Shown in pieces: positions 34,384-43,415 of a DNA stretch of 64,000 nucleotides. How positions within the stretch are numbered: position 1 is the stretch's first letter; every line of letters starts with the position of its first letter. Both the position numbers and the translations under genes were made by a program. The DNA lies in assembly GCF_006152065.1 (NCBI RefSeq), contig NZ_VDFW01000016.1, positions 62,001 to 126,000 of the forward strand. The letters are read 5' to 3'. Under the pieces are notes generated by a model, which ran no database searches, had not been told where the DNA came from, and saw only the letters and a list, made by a program, of their open reading frames with translations. Source of the stretch: Amycolatopsis alkalitolerans. GTDB lineage: Bacteria > Actinomycetota > Actinomycetes > Mycobacteriales > Pseudonocardiaceae.

Positions 34384-34454
34384 CGGCCGGGTGCGCGCGT
34401 AACTGTCCGGCCAGCTGTACCCGCAGCTCGCCTGACGGCCCCTACGCTGAGGTG

Positions 34455-34880
34455 ATGCCAGACCATCCGGCGCGCGTCGAGGACGTGCACGAGATCGCGC
34501 TCGCGATGCCGCATGTCACCGTCTACCCCGGCACCGAGGACAAGCCGGTCTACCAGGTGGGCGGCAAGTCGTTCGTGTTCTTCCGTAACCCGCGCCCGGA
34601 TGCGGTCGATCCGGAGACCGGGGAACGCTACCCGGATGTGATCGTCTTCTGGGTGCCCTCCGAGGCCGACAAGCAGGCGCTGGTCCAGGACGAAGGCCTG
34701 CCGTTCTTCACCACCCCGCATTTCAACGGGCACTCGTCGGTGCTCGTGCGGGCGAGCCGCCTCGACGAGCTGAGCCGGGACGAACTCGCCGAGGTCATCC
34801 AGGAGGCGTGGCTGTGCCGGGCGTCGAAACGGCGCGCGGCGGCCTGGCTCGCCGAGCACTCGCCGGACGGGCTCAGCTGA
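34455..34880 (+). CDS. MmcQ/YjbR-family protein
   Basis: A 141-residue YjbR-fold protein, beginning with ARVEDVHEIALAMPHVTVYPG and containing VGGKSFVFFRNPRPDA, FFTTPHFNGHSSVLVRA and a C-terminal helix LAEVIQEAWLCRASKRRAAAW. The family is described as DNA-binding-like (double-wing) but the function is unknown. ATG 34455 with GAGGTG just upstream. It overlaps the convergent encapsulin gene by 8 bases. Confidence 0.85.
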   Translation: MPDHPARVEDVHEIALAMPHVTVYPGTEDKPVYQVGGKSFVFFRNPRPDAVDPETGERYPDVIVFWVPSEADKQALVQDEGLPFFTTPHFNGHSSVLVRASRLDELSRDELAEVIQEAWLCRASKRRAAAWLAEHSPDGLS

Positions 34881-35670
34881 ACGCGACGGCGGCTTCGGCG
34901 GTGTTGACCAGGAAGGTCAGCGACTCCTCGAGGTAGAGCTGCACGGTCTCGGCGTCGTGCGACAGGTAGCCGATGGACGCGTCCTGGCCCAGGTGCAGCT
35001 CGTAGTCGCCCCCACGGGTGGAGACCAGCAATGCCGCCGAAAGCGCCGGCGCCCAGACGATCTCGCCTGCCTCACCGAGGACGCGCGCGACGTGCTGGCG
35101 GATCGGGTACCCGTGCTCGGTGGTCTCGTCCAGCGCCGTGTACGTCTCGGCGGGCAGCAGCAGCGCGTAGTCGCCGCTGACACCGTCCAGGCGGAGGGCG
35201 CTGATCGCGTGCGCGATCGCGGTCGGGTACGCGGTCGCCTGCGCGGGCAGGGCCAGGGTGGTGGGCGCCGCGGCGCGGATGCCGGTGATCCCCGCGCTCG
35301 GCAGGCCCTCGGCGACGATCCGGTCCTCGGTGAACGCGAGTTGCTTCGCGGCATCCTTGACCGGCTGCCAGTCCGCGTCGCGCGCGCCGCGTTCCACGTC
35401 GTCGACCGCCGCGCGGCTGACGGCGAACGGGACGCGGAGCTCGACCACGGTCGCGACCTCGCGGCGGCGCACCCGCACGCCCTGCCCGGGGGCTTCGAGT
35501 TCGCTCAGGTGACCGGTGCCGACCGCGGCCAGCCGCGCACCGGCCGGCTCGGTCACGTCGACCACCCGGCGGCCCGCGAGATGCCCGGTGAAGGTGCGCC
35601 GGGCTTCCTCTTCGAGGTCGGCCCACGCGGCGGCCGAGACCGGGGCGAGTTCGCGGTGCAGGTTGTTCAT
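34873..35670 (-). CDS. Encapsulin shell protein
   Basis: A 265-residue HK97-fold encapsulin. The N-terminal MNNLHRELAPVSAAAWADLEEEARRTF, GRRVVDVTEPAGA and VRRREVATVVELRVPF, and the C-terminal LYLEESLTFLVNTAEAAVAF, are characteristic of family 1 shells. It self-assembles into a protein compartment that encloses the peroxidase encoded directly upstream; the start overlaps the peroxidase stop (ATGA). Confidence 0.93.
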   Translation of the reverse strand: MNNLHRELAPVSAAAWADLEEEARRTFTGHLAGRRVVDVTEPAGARLAAVGTGHLSELEAPGQGVRVRRREVATVVELRVPFAVSRAAVDDVERGARDADWQPVKDAAKQLAFTEDRIVAEGLPSAGITGIRAAAPTTLALPAQATAYPTAIAHAISALRLDGVSGDYALLLPAETYTALDETTEHGYPIRQHVARVLGEAGEIVWAPALSAALLVSTRGGDYELHLGQDASIGYLSHDAETVQLYLEESLTFLVNTAEAAVAFS

Positions 35671-36677
35671 GACGTGATCCGTTTCTGCTTGAGACTGCCG
35701 ATGCGCAGCGAGTGGTCGCCGATGTCGTGCGCGGGCCCGGCCGCCGGGGCGGGCGGCGGTTCGTCGAGGAAGTCCTGGCTGGGCACGAAGAACAGGCATC
35801 CGGTGACCGGCGTGGAGAACTCGAGGATGCGGTCGGTGTTGCCCGGCGGGCTGCCGATGAACATGTTCTCCAGCATCTGCTCGATCACCCCGGGATCGGC
35901 CGCGTACCCGATGAAGTACGTGCCGCGCTCCCCGTCCGCGAGCCGCGCGAACGGCATGTTGTCGCGCACGATCTGCCGCTCCTCGCCGTCCTCGCCGACG
36001 ATGGTGGTCAGCGCGACATGCGAGTTCGCCGGTTTGACGTCGTCGGGCAGTTCGATGTCGGACAGTTTCGTGCGCCCGACGACCCGTTCCTGCTCCTCGA
36101 CGCTCACCGCGTGCCACGCCGCCATGTCGTGCAGGTACTTCTGGACGATCACGTAGCTGCCGGCCGCGTACTCCGGGTCGTCACCGCGGACGAACACCGC
36201 CTCGCCGGCCGCGCGGCCGTCCGGGTTCTCCGTGCCGTCGACGAAGCCCAGCAGGTCCCGCTCGTCGAAGTACTTGAAGCCGTGCACCTCGTCGACGACC
36301 TTCGCGACCCCCGACAGCCGCGCCATGAGCTGGTCGGCCAGCTCGAAACACAGGTCCATGGTGGCGGCACGGAGGTGGAACAGCAGGTCGCCCGGGGTCG
36401 AGACCGCCGTGCGCACCGGGCCTTCGAGTACGCGGAAGGGATGCAGCCCGGCCGGGGGCGGCCCGGCGAAGAGCCGGCCGAACAGCTCCGCGCCGATTCC
36501 GGTGACGCACGCGAGCCCGCCTTCGGGCACCCGGAACCCCACCGACCGGTTCAGCCCGCCGAGGTCGGGCAGCAGCTCGCGGACCACGTCCTCGCCGCCC
36601 TCGTCGACCGTCACCACCAGGAAGATCGCCGCCGCCGTCAACCTGGTCAGTACCGGCTGCGGCGCTGGATCGCGCAC
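35667..36677 (-). CDS. DyP-type heme peroxidase, encapsulin cargo
   Basis: A 336-residue dye-decolorizing peroxidase. The catalytic GxxDG motif is in GFVDGTENP, the proximal heme His in ANSHVALTT, and a conserved Arg in IVRDNMPF. The C-terminal tail HDIGDHSLRIGSLKQ matches the encapsulin cargo-loading peptide. The GTG at 36677 is preferred because GGGGAGGG lies at correct spacing; the GTG at 36683 would abut it. Follows the sigma-factor gene by 60 bases. Probably oxidises peroxides or phenolics inside the shell. Confidence 0.93.
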   Translation of the reverse strand: MRDPAPQPVLTRLTAAAIFLVVTVDEGGEDVVRELLPDLGGLNRSVGFRVPEGGLACVTGIGAELFGRLFAGPPPAGLHPFRVLEGPVRTAVSTPGDLLFHLRAATMDLCFELADQLMARLSGVAKVVDEVHGFKYFDERDLLGFVDGTENPDGRAAGEAVFVRGDDPEYAAGSYVIVQKYLHDMAAWHAVSVEEQERVVGRTKLSDIELPDDVKPANSHVALTTIVGEDGEERQIVRDNMPFARLADGERGTYFIGYAADPGVIEQMLENMFIGSPPGNTDRILEFSTPVTGCLFFVPSQDFLDEPPPAPAAGPAHDIGDHSLRIGSLKQKRITS

Positions 36678-36737
36678 ACCCACCCCTCCCCGTTCGCGGG
36701 CCGGTCATCTCGGCTGCCCCCCGCGAAGACTACCGGT

Positions 36738-37586
36738 TCATTCCGGCAGCGGCACGAGGTCCAGCGCCGCGATGCGGTCCGGATCGCGGACGATGTCCAT
36801 GGCCAGAATGCGGTCCCCGGCGACCGTGAACAGGGCCACCGACAGGAGCGCCCCGTCGGGCCCGTAGCCGGCCGCGGCGGGGGTGTCGCCGGCGAGCATC
36901 AGGCGGCCGTGAGTCGCCACGCGCGTGAAGGCGCGGGCGCCACTCGCGACGGCGCGCGCGCCGCGGAGGACCTCCGTGCCGGAATGGAGGACGACCTCGG
37001 GATCCAGCACCGCCATCAGCGCTTCGAGGTCACCGCCCCGCGCGGCGGCCAGGAAGGCTTCGACGACCGCCCGTTGCCGCTGGGGCTCGTGCTCCGGAAC
37101 CGGCGCGCCCCGCACCCGACGGCGCGCGCGGCTGGCCAGCTGGCGGGTCGCGGCGGGGGTGCGCCCCATGATCCCGGCGATCTCGTCGAACGGGACCGCG
37201 AACAGGTCGTGCAGGACGAACGCGAGCCGCTCACCCGGTTCGAGGGTGTCGAGCACGACGAGGAGCGCCAGGCCGACCGAATCGGCGAGCATGGCCTCGT
37301 CCTCGGGCGCCTCGTGCGAGTCGGCCGGTTCGGGCAGCGCCTCGATCGGCTCCTCGGGATGGGCCCGGCGCGTCCGCAGCATGTTCAGGCAGACCCGGCC
37401 GACGATCGTGGTGAGCCAGCCGCCGAGATTGTCCACCCCGGCCCCGCCGTCGCGGTCCACGCGCAGCCACGCCTCCTGCACCGCGTCCTCCGCCTCGCTG
37501 ACCGAGCCCAGGATGCGGTAGGCCACCGCACGCAGGCGCGGGCGATGCTCCTCGAACCGCGCCGCCAGGAATTCACGTTCGTCCAT
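36738..37586 (-). CDS. ECF41 (SigJ-like) sigma factor with SnoaL-like tail
   Basis: A 282-residue ECF sigma factor. Region 2 is RLRAVAYRILGSVSEAEDAV with WLTTIVGRVCLNMLR. Region 4 is FAVPFDEIAGIMGRTPAATRQLASRAR. A C-terminal ~110-residue SnoaL/NTF2-like domain (FLAAARGGDLEALMAVLDPEVVLHSGTEVLRG) identifies ECF41, which autoregulates without a separate anti-sigma. It precedes DyP-encapsulin on the same strand. An ECF41-like promoter lies upstream (37612-37638), so autoactivation of the whole unit is likely. Confidence 0.9.
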   Translation of the reverse strand: MDEREFLAARFEEHRPRLRAVAYRILGSVSEAEDAVQEAWLRVDRDGGAGVDNLGGWLTTIVGRVCLNMLRTRRAHPEEPIEALPEPADSHEAPEDEAMLADSVGLALLVVLDTLEPGERLAFVLHDLFAVPFDEIAGIMGRTPAATRQLASRARRRVRGAPVPEHEPQRQRAVVEAFLAAARGGDLEALMAVLDPEVVLHSGTEVLRGARAVASGARAFTRVATHGRLMLAGDTPAAAGYGPDGALLSVALFTVAGDRILAMDIVRDPDRIAALDLVPLPE

Positions 37587-37611
37587 CGGTCCCTCCGTCC
37601 TCCATCATGCT

Positions 37612-37638
37612 GACCCGGCGGACGGACCGGATGTGACA
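37612..37638 (-). promoter_or_regulatory. ECF41-type autoregulatory promoter
   Basis: On the minus strand an exact TGTCACA -35 (37632-37638) is followed after 16 bases by GGTC (37612-37615), one mismatch from the CGTC -10 of published ECF41 promoters. It stands 26 bases before the sigma-factor ATG. Confidence 0.6.
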
Positions 37639-37642
37639 CGAC

Positions 37643-38083
37643 CTAAGGCAGCTCCCCCGTGATCGCCTCGACGACCCGCGGCACGGCGGCCGCCACGGGC
37701 GGGGTCAGGCCGACGCCGAGCGAGAGGTCGGCGGCTTCGACGGCGAACACCAGCAGCCGGCCGGGGAGGCGGTCCAGCTCCTTCGCCAGCCGCACCGCGT
37801 CGGGGATGCCGAGCGCGTGGGAGCTCGCGGTGCCCAGCACCGCGCCCAGGTCGTCCACGGTGGACCGCCAGATCCGGCCGGGCTCGGACGGTTCGCACAG
37901 CACGGCGTCGACGACCACCGCCAGCTCGGCCCGGCTCCAGGCCTCCAGCAGGGAGGCGGGCTCCCCGTCCGACACCGTCGCGCGCACCGCGGGCATCAGG
38001 CGGCCGAGTTCGGCGACGACGGCCGGGCCGACACCGTCGTCGTGGCGGTACTCGTTGCCGACACCGATGACGACCGCGGTCAC
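37643..38083 (-). CDS. Hydrogenase maturation protease
   Basis: A 146-residue HybD/HyaD-type endopeptidase: VIGVGNEYRHDDGVGPAV (nickel-ligand Asp/Glu region), then VVVDAVLCEP and SSHALGIPDAVRLA with the conserved His. It trims the C-terminus of the large subunit after nickel insertion. The GTG start overlaps the large-subunit stop (GTGA). Last gene of the hydrogenase operon. Confidence 0.92.
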   Translation of the reverse strand: MTAVVIGVGNEYRHDDGVGPAVVAELGRLMPAVRATVSDGEPASLLEAWSRAELAVVVDAVLCEPSEPGRIWRSTVDDLGAVLGTASSHALGIPDAVRLAKELDRLPGRLLVFAVEAADLSLGVGLTPPVAAAVPRVVEAITGELP

Positions 38084-39372
38084 CGGCGGTCCACCGTCAA
38101 CTCGAGGAAATGCGCCGAGCACGAGATGCACGGATCGTGGTTGCGGATCGCCTGCTCGCACAGGTGCGTCAGCTCGTCGTCGGAGAGCCCGAGGTTCGCC
38201 GAGGCAACCACGCGGAGGTCCTCTTCGATGGCATCCTGGTTCTGCGCGGTCGGCGGCACGATGTCGGCCGACGCGATGAGCCCGTCCCCACCGATCTCGT
38301 ACCGGTGGTAGAGCAGGCCTCGCGGCGCTTCGCTGACGCCGTGACCGGTCGCCGCCCGCGGCGTCGTCTCGACGTGCGCCCGCGCCGGACGCTCGTAGGC
38401 GTCGATCAGCCGCAGGCCCTCCTCGATCGCGTAGACGACCTCGACCGCGCGCACGATGATGCTGCGGAACGGGTTCCGGCACTCCGGTCCGAGCCCCGCG
38501 CGGGCGGCGGCTTCGCGGGCGAGCGGGGAAAGCAGGCCGGAGCTGAGCGTGTACCGGGCGAGCGGGCCGGTCAGGTAGCGCTTGCCGTCCAGCCGGGCGT
38601 GCAACGCCGTCGAGCGCGGCACCTGCTCTTCGGTGACGTGCTCGGGGAACTCCGCCGGGGACAGCAGGTCACCGGTGGTCCGGCGGATGGCGCCGTCCTC
38701 GATCGCGTACCGGTCCGGCTCCCACGCGGCGAGCAGTTCGTGCCGGATTTCGAAGTCCGGGAACTCGAAGCCCGCCACCCAGTCCACCGTGTCCAGTGCC
38801 GGCTCGAGGACACTCCGCAACTGCCGGGCCAGCGGCCGCAGGTCACCCGGATCCGGCACCGAATAGAACCCGCCGACGCGCACGTTGACCGGGTGGATCG
38901 CCCGCCCGCCCAGCGTCTCCAGGATCGCGTTGCCGGCCTTTTTCAGCGCCAGCCCGCGTTCCACCACGTCCCGGTGCTCCTTCGCGAGGCTGACGGCGTC
39001 CGGATGGCCGAGGAAATCGGGCGCGTGCAACAGATAGATGTGCAGCGCGTGGCTGGAGATCCACTCCCCGCAGTACATCAGCCGCCGCAGGTCGCGCAGC
39101 GGCGGGTCGAGCTCGGCACCGCACGCCCGCTCGATCGCGTTGCACGCGCTCGTCTGATACGCCACCGGGCAGATCCCGCAGATGCGGGCGGTGATGTCCG
39201 GCGGTTCGGCGTAACCGCGACCGCGAAGGAACGCCTCGAAGAACCGTGGTGGCTCGTAGATGTTCAGCTCGGCACGCTCGACCCGGTCGCCGTGCACGCT
39301 CAGGCGCAGGGCGCCCTCCCCCTCGACGCGGGCGAGCGAGCTGACCTTGAGCTGTCGCGCGCGGTGACTCAC
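38080..39372 (-). CDS. [NiFe] hydrogenase large (alpha) subunit, group 3b type
   Basis: A 430-residue catalytic subunit. The N-terminal Ni ligands are in [15 protein letters not shown] and the C-terminal ligands in [19 protein letters not shown]. Cleavage is expected after His, removing the short tail. Length and partners point to the bidirectional NADP-linked group 3b (sulfhydrogenase type). GTG start overlaps the small-subunit stop. No hyp accessory genes are in the window. Confidence 0.93.
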   Translation of the reverse strand: MSHRARQLKVSSLARVEGEGALRLSVHGDRVERAELNIYEPPRFFEAFLRGRGYAEPPDITARICGICPVAYQTSACNAIERACGAELDPPLRDLRRLMYCGEWISSHALHIYLLHAPDFLGHPDAVSLAKEHRDVVERGLALKKAGNAILETLGGRAIHPVNVRVGGFYSVPDPGDLRPLARQLRSVLEPALDTVDWVAGFEFPDFEIRHELLAAWEPDRYAIEDGAIRRTTGDLLSPAEFPEHVTEEQVPRSTALHARLDGKRYLTGPLARYTLSSGLLSPLAREAAARAGLGPECRNPFRSIIVRAVEVVYAIEEGLRLIDAYERPARAHVETTPRAATGHGVSEAPRGLLYHRYEIGGDGLIASADIVPPTAQNQDAIEEDLRVVASANLGLSDDELTHLCEQAIRNHDPCISCSAHFLELTVDRR

Positions 39373-40127
39373 CGCTTCCCCCTCCACTCGGCGAAAGTGG
39401 CGACCGAGAACGTCGCGAACACCCGGTCGACCTCATCATCGGCCATTCCCCGCGCGCGCAGCAACGGAATCAGCGCGGGGATGTTCGGCGTGGCCATCGG
39501 GCCGAAGCAGCCGAAACAGCCGCGGCGGTAGGCCGGGCACAGCGCGCCGCACCCGGCCTGCGTGACCGGGCCTAGGCACGGGGTGCCGTCGGCGACCATG
39601 ACGCAGGTCAGGCCGCGGCGCTTGCAATCGGTGCACACGCTGGTGTCGGGGATGGCCGGTTTGCGCCCGGCGAGCAGCGCGCACAGCGTCTCCAGCAACT
39701 GCCCGCGGTCGATCGGGCAGCCGCGAAGCTCGAAATCGACCGGCACGTGCGCGGAAGCGGGGGTCGAGGTCGCGAGCGTGCCGATGTACTCGGGACTCGC
39801 GTAGACCACGGACGTGAATTCCGTGACGTCCGCGAAGTTCCGCAGCGCCTGGATCCCGCCGGCGGTGGCGCACGCGCCGATCGCGACGAGCACGCGTGAC
39901 TCCTCCCGGATCCGCCGGATGCGATCCTCGTCCTCGGCCGTGGTGATCGAGCCTTCGACGAGCGACACGTCGTACGGTCCCGGCCGCACGTCGCTGGAGG
40001 CCTCGAGGAAGTGCGCGATCCGCACCTGCCCGGCAAGCGCGAGCAGCTCGTCCTCACAGTCCAAAAGAGACAACTGGCAGCCGTCGCAGGACGCGAGCTT
40101 CCAGACGGCGAGCGTGGGCGTGCTCAT
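39369..40127 (-). CDS. [NiFe] hydrogenase small (delta) subunit
   Basis: A 252-residue electron-transfer subunit. The proximal Fe-S ligands are in [24 protein letters not shown] and [11 protein letters not shown]. Later cysteines ([29 protein letters not shown]) fit additional [4Fe-4S] clusters. The ATG overlaps the preceding stop (TGATG). It relays electrons between the Ni-Fe site and the FAD subunit. Confidence 0.92.
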   Translation of the reverse strand: MSTPTLAVWKLASCDGCQLSLLDCEDELLALAGQVRIAHFLEASSDVRPGPYDVSLVEGSITTAEDEDRIRRIREESRVLVAIGACATAGGIQALRNFADVTEFTSVVYASPEYIGTLATSTPASAHVPVDFELRGCPIDRGQLLETLCALLAGRKPAIPDTSVCTDCKRRGLTCVMVADGTPCLGPVTQAGCGALCPAYRRGCFGCFGPMATPNIPALIPLLRARGMADDEVDRVFATFSVATFAEWRGKR

Positions 40128-40927
40128 CACAGCTCCCGGACCTTGAGCAGGGGTTCGGCCACGTCGTAGGTCGTCACCGGCCCGTCACGGCAGACCAGCA
40201 GCGGGCCCAGCTGGCAGTGCCCGCAGCTGCCGATCCCGCATTTCATGTCGCGCTCCAGCGAGACCTGGATCGCGTGCGCCGGAACTCCTTTTGTCAGCAA
40301 CAATTGCGCGCAGAACCGCATCATCGGTTCGGGCCCGCACAGCAGCGCGGTCGTCCTCGCGGGATCGAGCGCCAGCCTCGCGAGCGGTTCGGTCACGAAC
40401 CCGACGGTGCCCGTCCACCCGGGCGCGTGCGTGTCCACCGTCAGCTCCACGTCCGCGGCCCACGAGTCCAGCTCGCGGCGGAAGAGGAAGTCCGCCGGGG
40501 TGCGCGCGCCGACGATCACGGTGATCCGATGTGGATGGTCGCGCGCGGCGAGCAGCCCGAGCACGGCGGGACGCAGCGGCGCGAGCCCGAGCCCGCCCGC
40601 GACGATGACGAGGTCCCGCCCGGCCAGATCGCGCAGATCCCAGCCGGTGCCGAACGGCCCGCGCACCCCCAGCCAGGCGCCGGGCCGCGCGTCGCGCAGG
40701 GCGCGGCTGACCGCGCCGACCGCACGGACGGTGTGGGTGAGGATGCCCCGCTCGCCCGGATCACCGCTGACCGAGATCGCGACCTCGCCGACGCCGTGGG
40801 CGTAGAGCATCATGAACTGGCCGGGCGCGAACGCCGGGACCGGCGTCGTGACCGGCTCCAGCCGCAGCGTCGCCGCGTCGCGGGTTTCTTCGGCCCGATC
40901 GCACACCCGGTACGGAACCGGGATCAC
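40127..40927 (-). CDS. Hydrogenase FAD/NAD(P)-binding (gamma) subunit
   Basis: A 266-residue ferredoxin-NADP reductase-like subunit. The FAD barrel has [10 protein letters not shown], the NAD(P)-binding domain has [18 protein letters not shown] and [12 protein letters not shown], and a C-terminal [2Fe-2S] motif ([19 protein letters not shown]) has four cysteines. It couples hydrogen turnover to NAD(P)H. GTG start overlapping the stop of the cyclic-nucleotide domain gene. Confidence 0.92.
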   Translation of the reverse strand: MIPVPYRVCDRAEETRDAATLRLEPVTTPVPAFAPGQFMMLYAHGVGEVAISVSGDPGERGILTHTVRAVGAVSRALRDARPGAWLGVRGPFGTGWDLRDLAGRDLVIVAGGLGLAPLRPAVLGLLAARDHPHRITVIVGARTPADFLFRRELDSWAADVELTVDTHAPGWTGTVGFVTEPLARLALDPARTTALLCGPEPMMRFCAQLLLTKGVPAHAIQVSLERDMKCGIGSCGHCQLGPLLVCRDGPVTTYDVAEPLLKVREL

Positions 40928-41391
40928 GAGTGGGCGCCGTCGTACAGGTCCAGCAGGCGCGCGCGGGTGGCCTGCAGGCGGTGCGCGAGCAACTCGAACA
41001 GCGCGCGGGTGAGCGAGTAGCCGAACGCCGGATCGTGCGCCGCGACGGCACGGAGGCGCTCGGCGGTCAGTTCGGTCGCGACGGTGTCCTCGGTCGCGGT
41101 CGCGTCGAAATGCCAGCGATACGGTGGCACCAGCCAGGACCAGCCGACGATCTCGCCGGGCCCGAGGGTCTGGATCACCACGTCACCGCGGCCCGGGACG
41201 GCGCAGGTCAGCGCGATCTGTCCACTGTGGATCAGCCAGCAGGACTCCGCGGGCTCACCGGCGGTCAGCATCCGCTCCCCGGTGTGATAGCGCACCTCGT
41301 GCGCGCTCGCGGCGATCACCTCCTGCTCCGCCGGCGTGAGCCGGGCGAACGCCGGGTTGGTGGCCATCCACTCTCCGATGCCGGTCGTCAT
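40924..41391 (-). CDS. Cyclic nucleotide-binding-domain protein in hydrogenase operon
   Basis: 155 residues forming a single CRP-like cyclic nucleotide-binding fold (GERMLTAGEPAESCWLIHSG, then VVIQTLGPGEIVGWSWLVPP) and a C-terminal helix, but no DNA-binding HTH. The same type of gene lies within group 3b hydrogenase operons of mycobacteria. It may be a ligand-responsive regulator of the complex. Overlaps the neighbouring genes by ATGA and GTGA. Confidence 0.85.
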   Translation of the reverse strand: MTTGIGEWMATNPAFARLTPAEQEVIAASAHEVRYHTGERMLTAGEPAESCWLIHSGQIALTCAVPGRGDVVIQTLGPGEIVGWSWLVPPYRWHFDATATEDTVATELTAERLRAVAAHDPAFGYSLTRALFELLAHRLQATRARLLDLYDGAHS

Positions 41392-42440
41392 GTCTCCTCC
41401 ACTAGCGCCGCTACTTCTTCGGTGAGGTCGATTTCGGCGGGGCACCAGGCGATGCACCGTCCACAGCCGACACAGCCGGAGGTGCCGAACTGCGCCTGCC
41501 AGGTACCGAGCTTGTGGCTGAGCCATTGCCGGTACCGGCTCGCGCCCGAGGTCCGCACGCTCCCGCCATGCACGTAGGAGAAGTCGAGTTCGAAACAGGA
41601 AGCCCAGTGCTGCCAGCGCTCCGCGTGCTCGCCGGTCAGGTCGGTGACGTCCTCGGTGGTGGTGCAGAAGCACGTCGGGCAGACCATCGTGCAGTTCGCG
41701 CACGTCAGGCAGCGCGACGCGACCTCCGCCCAGTGCGGGGACTCGCGGGAACGCCCGATGAGCGCCGGGAGGTCGGTGTCCGGCATCGTCCGGCCCATGC
41801 GCCCGGCCGCGGACTCGACCGCTTCCGCGGCCGCCGTCACGTCCGCCGGATCCGCTTCGGCGGCGCCGACCGCCGCGAGCACGTCCTCGCCCTCGGCGCT
41901 GCCCGGGGACACGACGAACCGGTGCCCCCGGTCGTCGGCCAGTTCGGTGAGGACCAGGTCGTACCCGTCGGCCACCCCGGGCCCCGTGCCCATCGAGGCG
42001 CAGAAGCACACCCCACCCGGCTCGGTGCAGTTGACCGCGATGACGAACGCGGCCCGCCGGGCGTGGCCGCCGAGGACCTGGTTCAGGATCCCGATCGCCG
42101 CGAGGTCGCACCCGCGCACGCCGAGAAACGCGTACCTGACCGGATCCTCGGGCGGCGCCTCGAAATCGCCCGACCACAGCAACTGCCGTGGCGGGTGGAC
42201 GAACCGCTTCCACGACTGCGGGCCCGCCGAGTTGGCGAACATCGCCCGGTCGTCCCTACGGCGCAACGCGTACCTGCCCGGCGCGGTGTCCACCGCCCAC
42301 CCGGCCGGCAGGCCGGCGGTGGAGGACACCTCGCCGAGCACGATCGCGCCGTCCCGGACGACCGGGCCGAGCACGCGGTAGCCACGCCCGGACAGCACTT
42401 CCAGCAGCCGGCCGAGCCCGTGCTCGTCGAGTGCGATCAC
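41388..42440 (-). CDS. Hydrogenase 4Fe-4S dicluster (beta) subunit
   Basis: A 350-residue protein. Two ferredoxin-like cluster motifs (CLTCANCTMVCPTC and CVGCGRCIAWCPAE) lie in the C-terminal third. The N-terminal part resembles HydB/AsrA subunits of sulfhydrogenases (FLGVRGCDLAAIGILNQV, VCFCASMGTGP). It carries electrons between the gamma subunit and an acceptor such as polysulfide. The GTG at 42440 overlaps the stop of the Gmad2 gene. Confidence 0.9.
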   Translation of the reverse strand: MIALDEHGLGRLLEVLSGRGYRVLGPVVRDGAIVLGEVSSTAGLPAGWAVDTAPGRYALRRRDDRAMFANSAGPQSWKRFVHPPRQLLWSGDFEAPPEDPVRYAFLGVRGCDLAAIGILNQVLGGHARRAAFVIAVNCTEPGGVCFCASMGTGPGVADGYDLVLTELADDRGHRFVVSPGSAEGEDVLAAVGAAEADPADVTAAAEAVESAAGRMGRTMPDTDLPALIGRSRESPHWAEVASRCLTCANCTMVCPTCFCTTTEDVTDLTGEHAERWQHWASCFELDFSYVHGGSVRTSGASRYRQWLSHKLGTWQAQFGTSGCVGCGRCIAWCPAEIDLTEEVAALVEET

Positions 42441-43300
42441 GAGCGGACCCCGGTGATGGCGAACCGCTCGACGCTCGTCACGTGCCCGCCCGTGGCGACG
42501 GCGATCGTGAGCACGCTGCCCGACGGCGCGGCGAACGGCACCGTCACCGACCACGGCGTGTCCTGCCCGCCAGCCGGGATTCCGGCACTCCGCCCGACCA
42601 CGCCGGTCCCGAGCGTACGGATCTGCACCTGAAGGTTCTCGTCGACGCCGGTGATCCGGCCGCCGACGGTCACCGGCGAGGAGACCTTCGAACCGTAGCC
42701 GGGCTGGGTGAGCGTGAGCGTGGTGTCGCGGGTGCCGACCACCTCCCACGGTGCGTCGGTGCCCGAACCGATCTTCGCCAGGTGGATCACCGCGGCCGTG
42801 GTGGGCTGGTTGTTCGGGTTGGTGTAGCCGACGCCGACCCACGCCTGATCACCCTGCACGGAAGTCTGGGTGATCACGTCGAGGTCGGTGTAGCGCAGAT
42901 ACCCCTGCGTGAAGGACTGCGCGGTCAGCCCCGGGTCGAGATGCCACGGCTGGTGCCCGCCGCCGCGGTAGCTCTGCTGCCACGCCGCCGCGTCCGCGAC
43001 GCTGGCGAACGGCCACAGAGGCACGTAGGCGAACCCGGGCACCGGCTGCTGGGTGGTGGCGGGCGGTGGCGGGGCCGCGCTTCCGCCCGGCACCGAGGTC
43101 GGCGCGGGGGTTGGCGCGGGGGCCGGGGCGGACGTCGCGCCGGGGCTGCCCTGACCGTTCTGCGGCCCGGATCCGGACGTGAGCAGCACCCCGGCCACGA
43201 GGCCGCCCGCCAGGATCACGACCGCCGCGATGACGGCGATCCACCGCCAGCGATGGGATTTCGGTCCCGTGGGAGACGGCTTTTCGATAGTGGCGCTCAT
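42437..43300 (-). CDS. Membrane-anchored Gmad2-domain protein
   Basis: 287 residues: a short basic cytoplasmic N-terminus, one membrane helix (about 20-42, IAVIAAVVILAGGLVAGVLL), a Pro/Ala/Thr-rich extracytoplasmic linker (about 45-88) and a C-terminal immunoglobulin-like Gmad2 domain (SSPVTVGGRITGVDENLQVQ ... PFAAPSGSVLTIAV). It is not a known hydrogenase component, yet its stop overlaps the beta-subunit GTG (GTGA), so it heads the hydrogenase transcript. It could anchor or be a hitch-hiker. Confidence 0.8.
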   Translation of the reverse strand: MSATIEKPSPTGPKSHRWRWIAVIAAVVILAGGLVAGVLLTSGSGPQNGQGSPGATSAPAPAPTPAPTSVPGGSAAPPPPATTQQPVPGFAYVPLWPFASVADAAAWQQSYRGGGHQPWHLDPGLTAQSFTQGYLRYTDLDVITQTSVQGDQAWVGVGYTNPNNQPTTAAVIHLAKIGSGTDAPWEVVGTRDTTLTLTQPGYGSKVSSPVTVGGRITGVDENLQVQIRTLGTGVVGRSAGIPAGGQDTPWSVTVPFAAPSGSVLTIAVATGGHVTSVERFAITGVRS

Positions 43301-43329
43301 GGCTTCATCACCTCGGTGTCAGCCTGCTC

Positions 43330-43372
43330 GCGGGCGCGGGTCTCCAGCAGATGCCGAAGTCCCCGCGCCCGC
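43330..43372. terminator. GC-rich stem-loop between ABC operon and hydrogenase operon
   Basis: A perfect 11-bp inverted repeat (GCGGGCGCGGG at 43330-43340, complement at 43362-43372) with a 21-base loop. It lies 44 bases after the permease stop in the direction of transcription and has no T-run. Probably a U-less terminator separating the two minus-strand operons. Confidence 0.6.
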
Positions 43373-43385
43373 GGACCAAAGGCTC
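43372..43385. promoter_or_regulatory. DevR/DosR-like box upstream of hydrogenase operon
   Basis: CGGACCAAAGGCTC fits the pattern GGGNCNNNNGNCCC with one mismatch in each arm, about 72-85 bases before the first gene of the operon. Weakest of the four candidate boxes in this window. Confidence 0.35.
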
Positions 43386-43415
43386 AGCATTGGCTGGTTC
43401 GCTCGCAAGCGTCGC

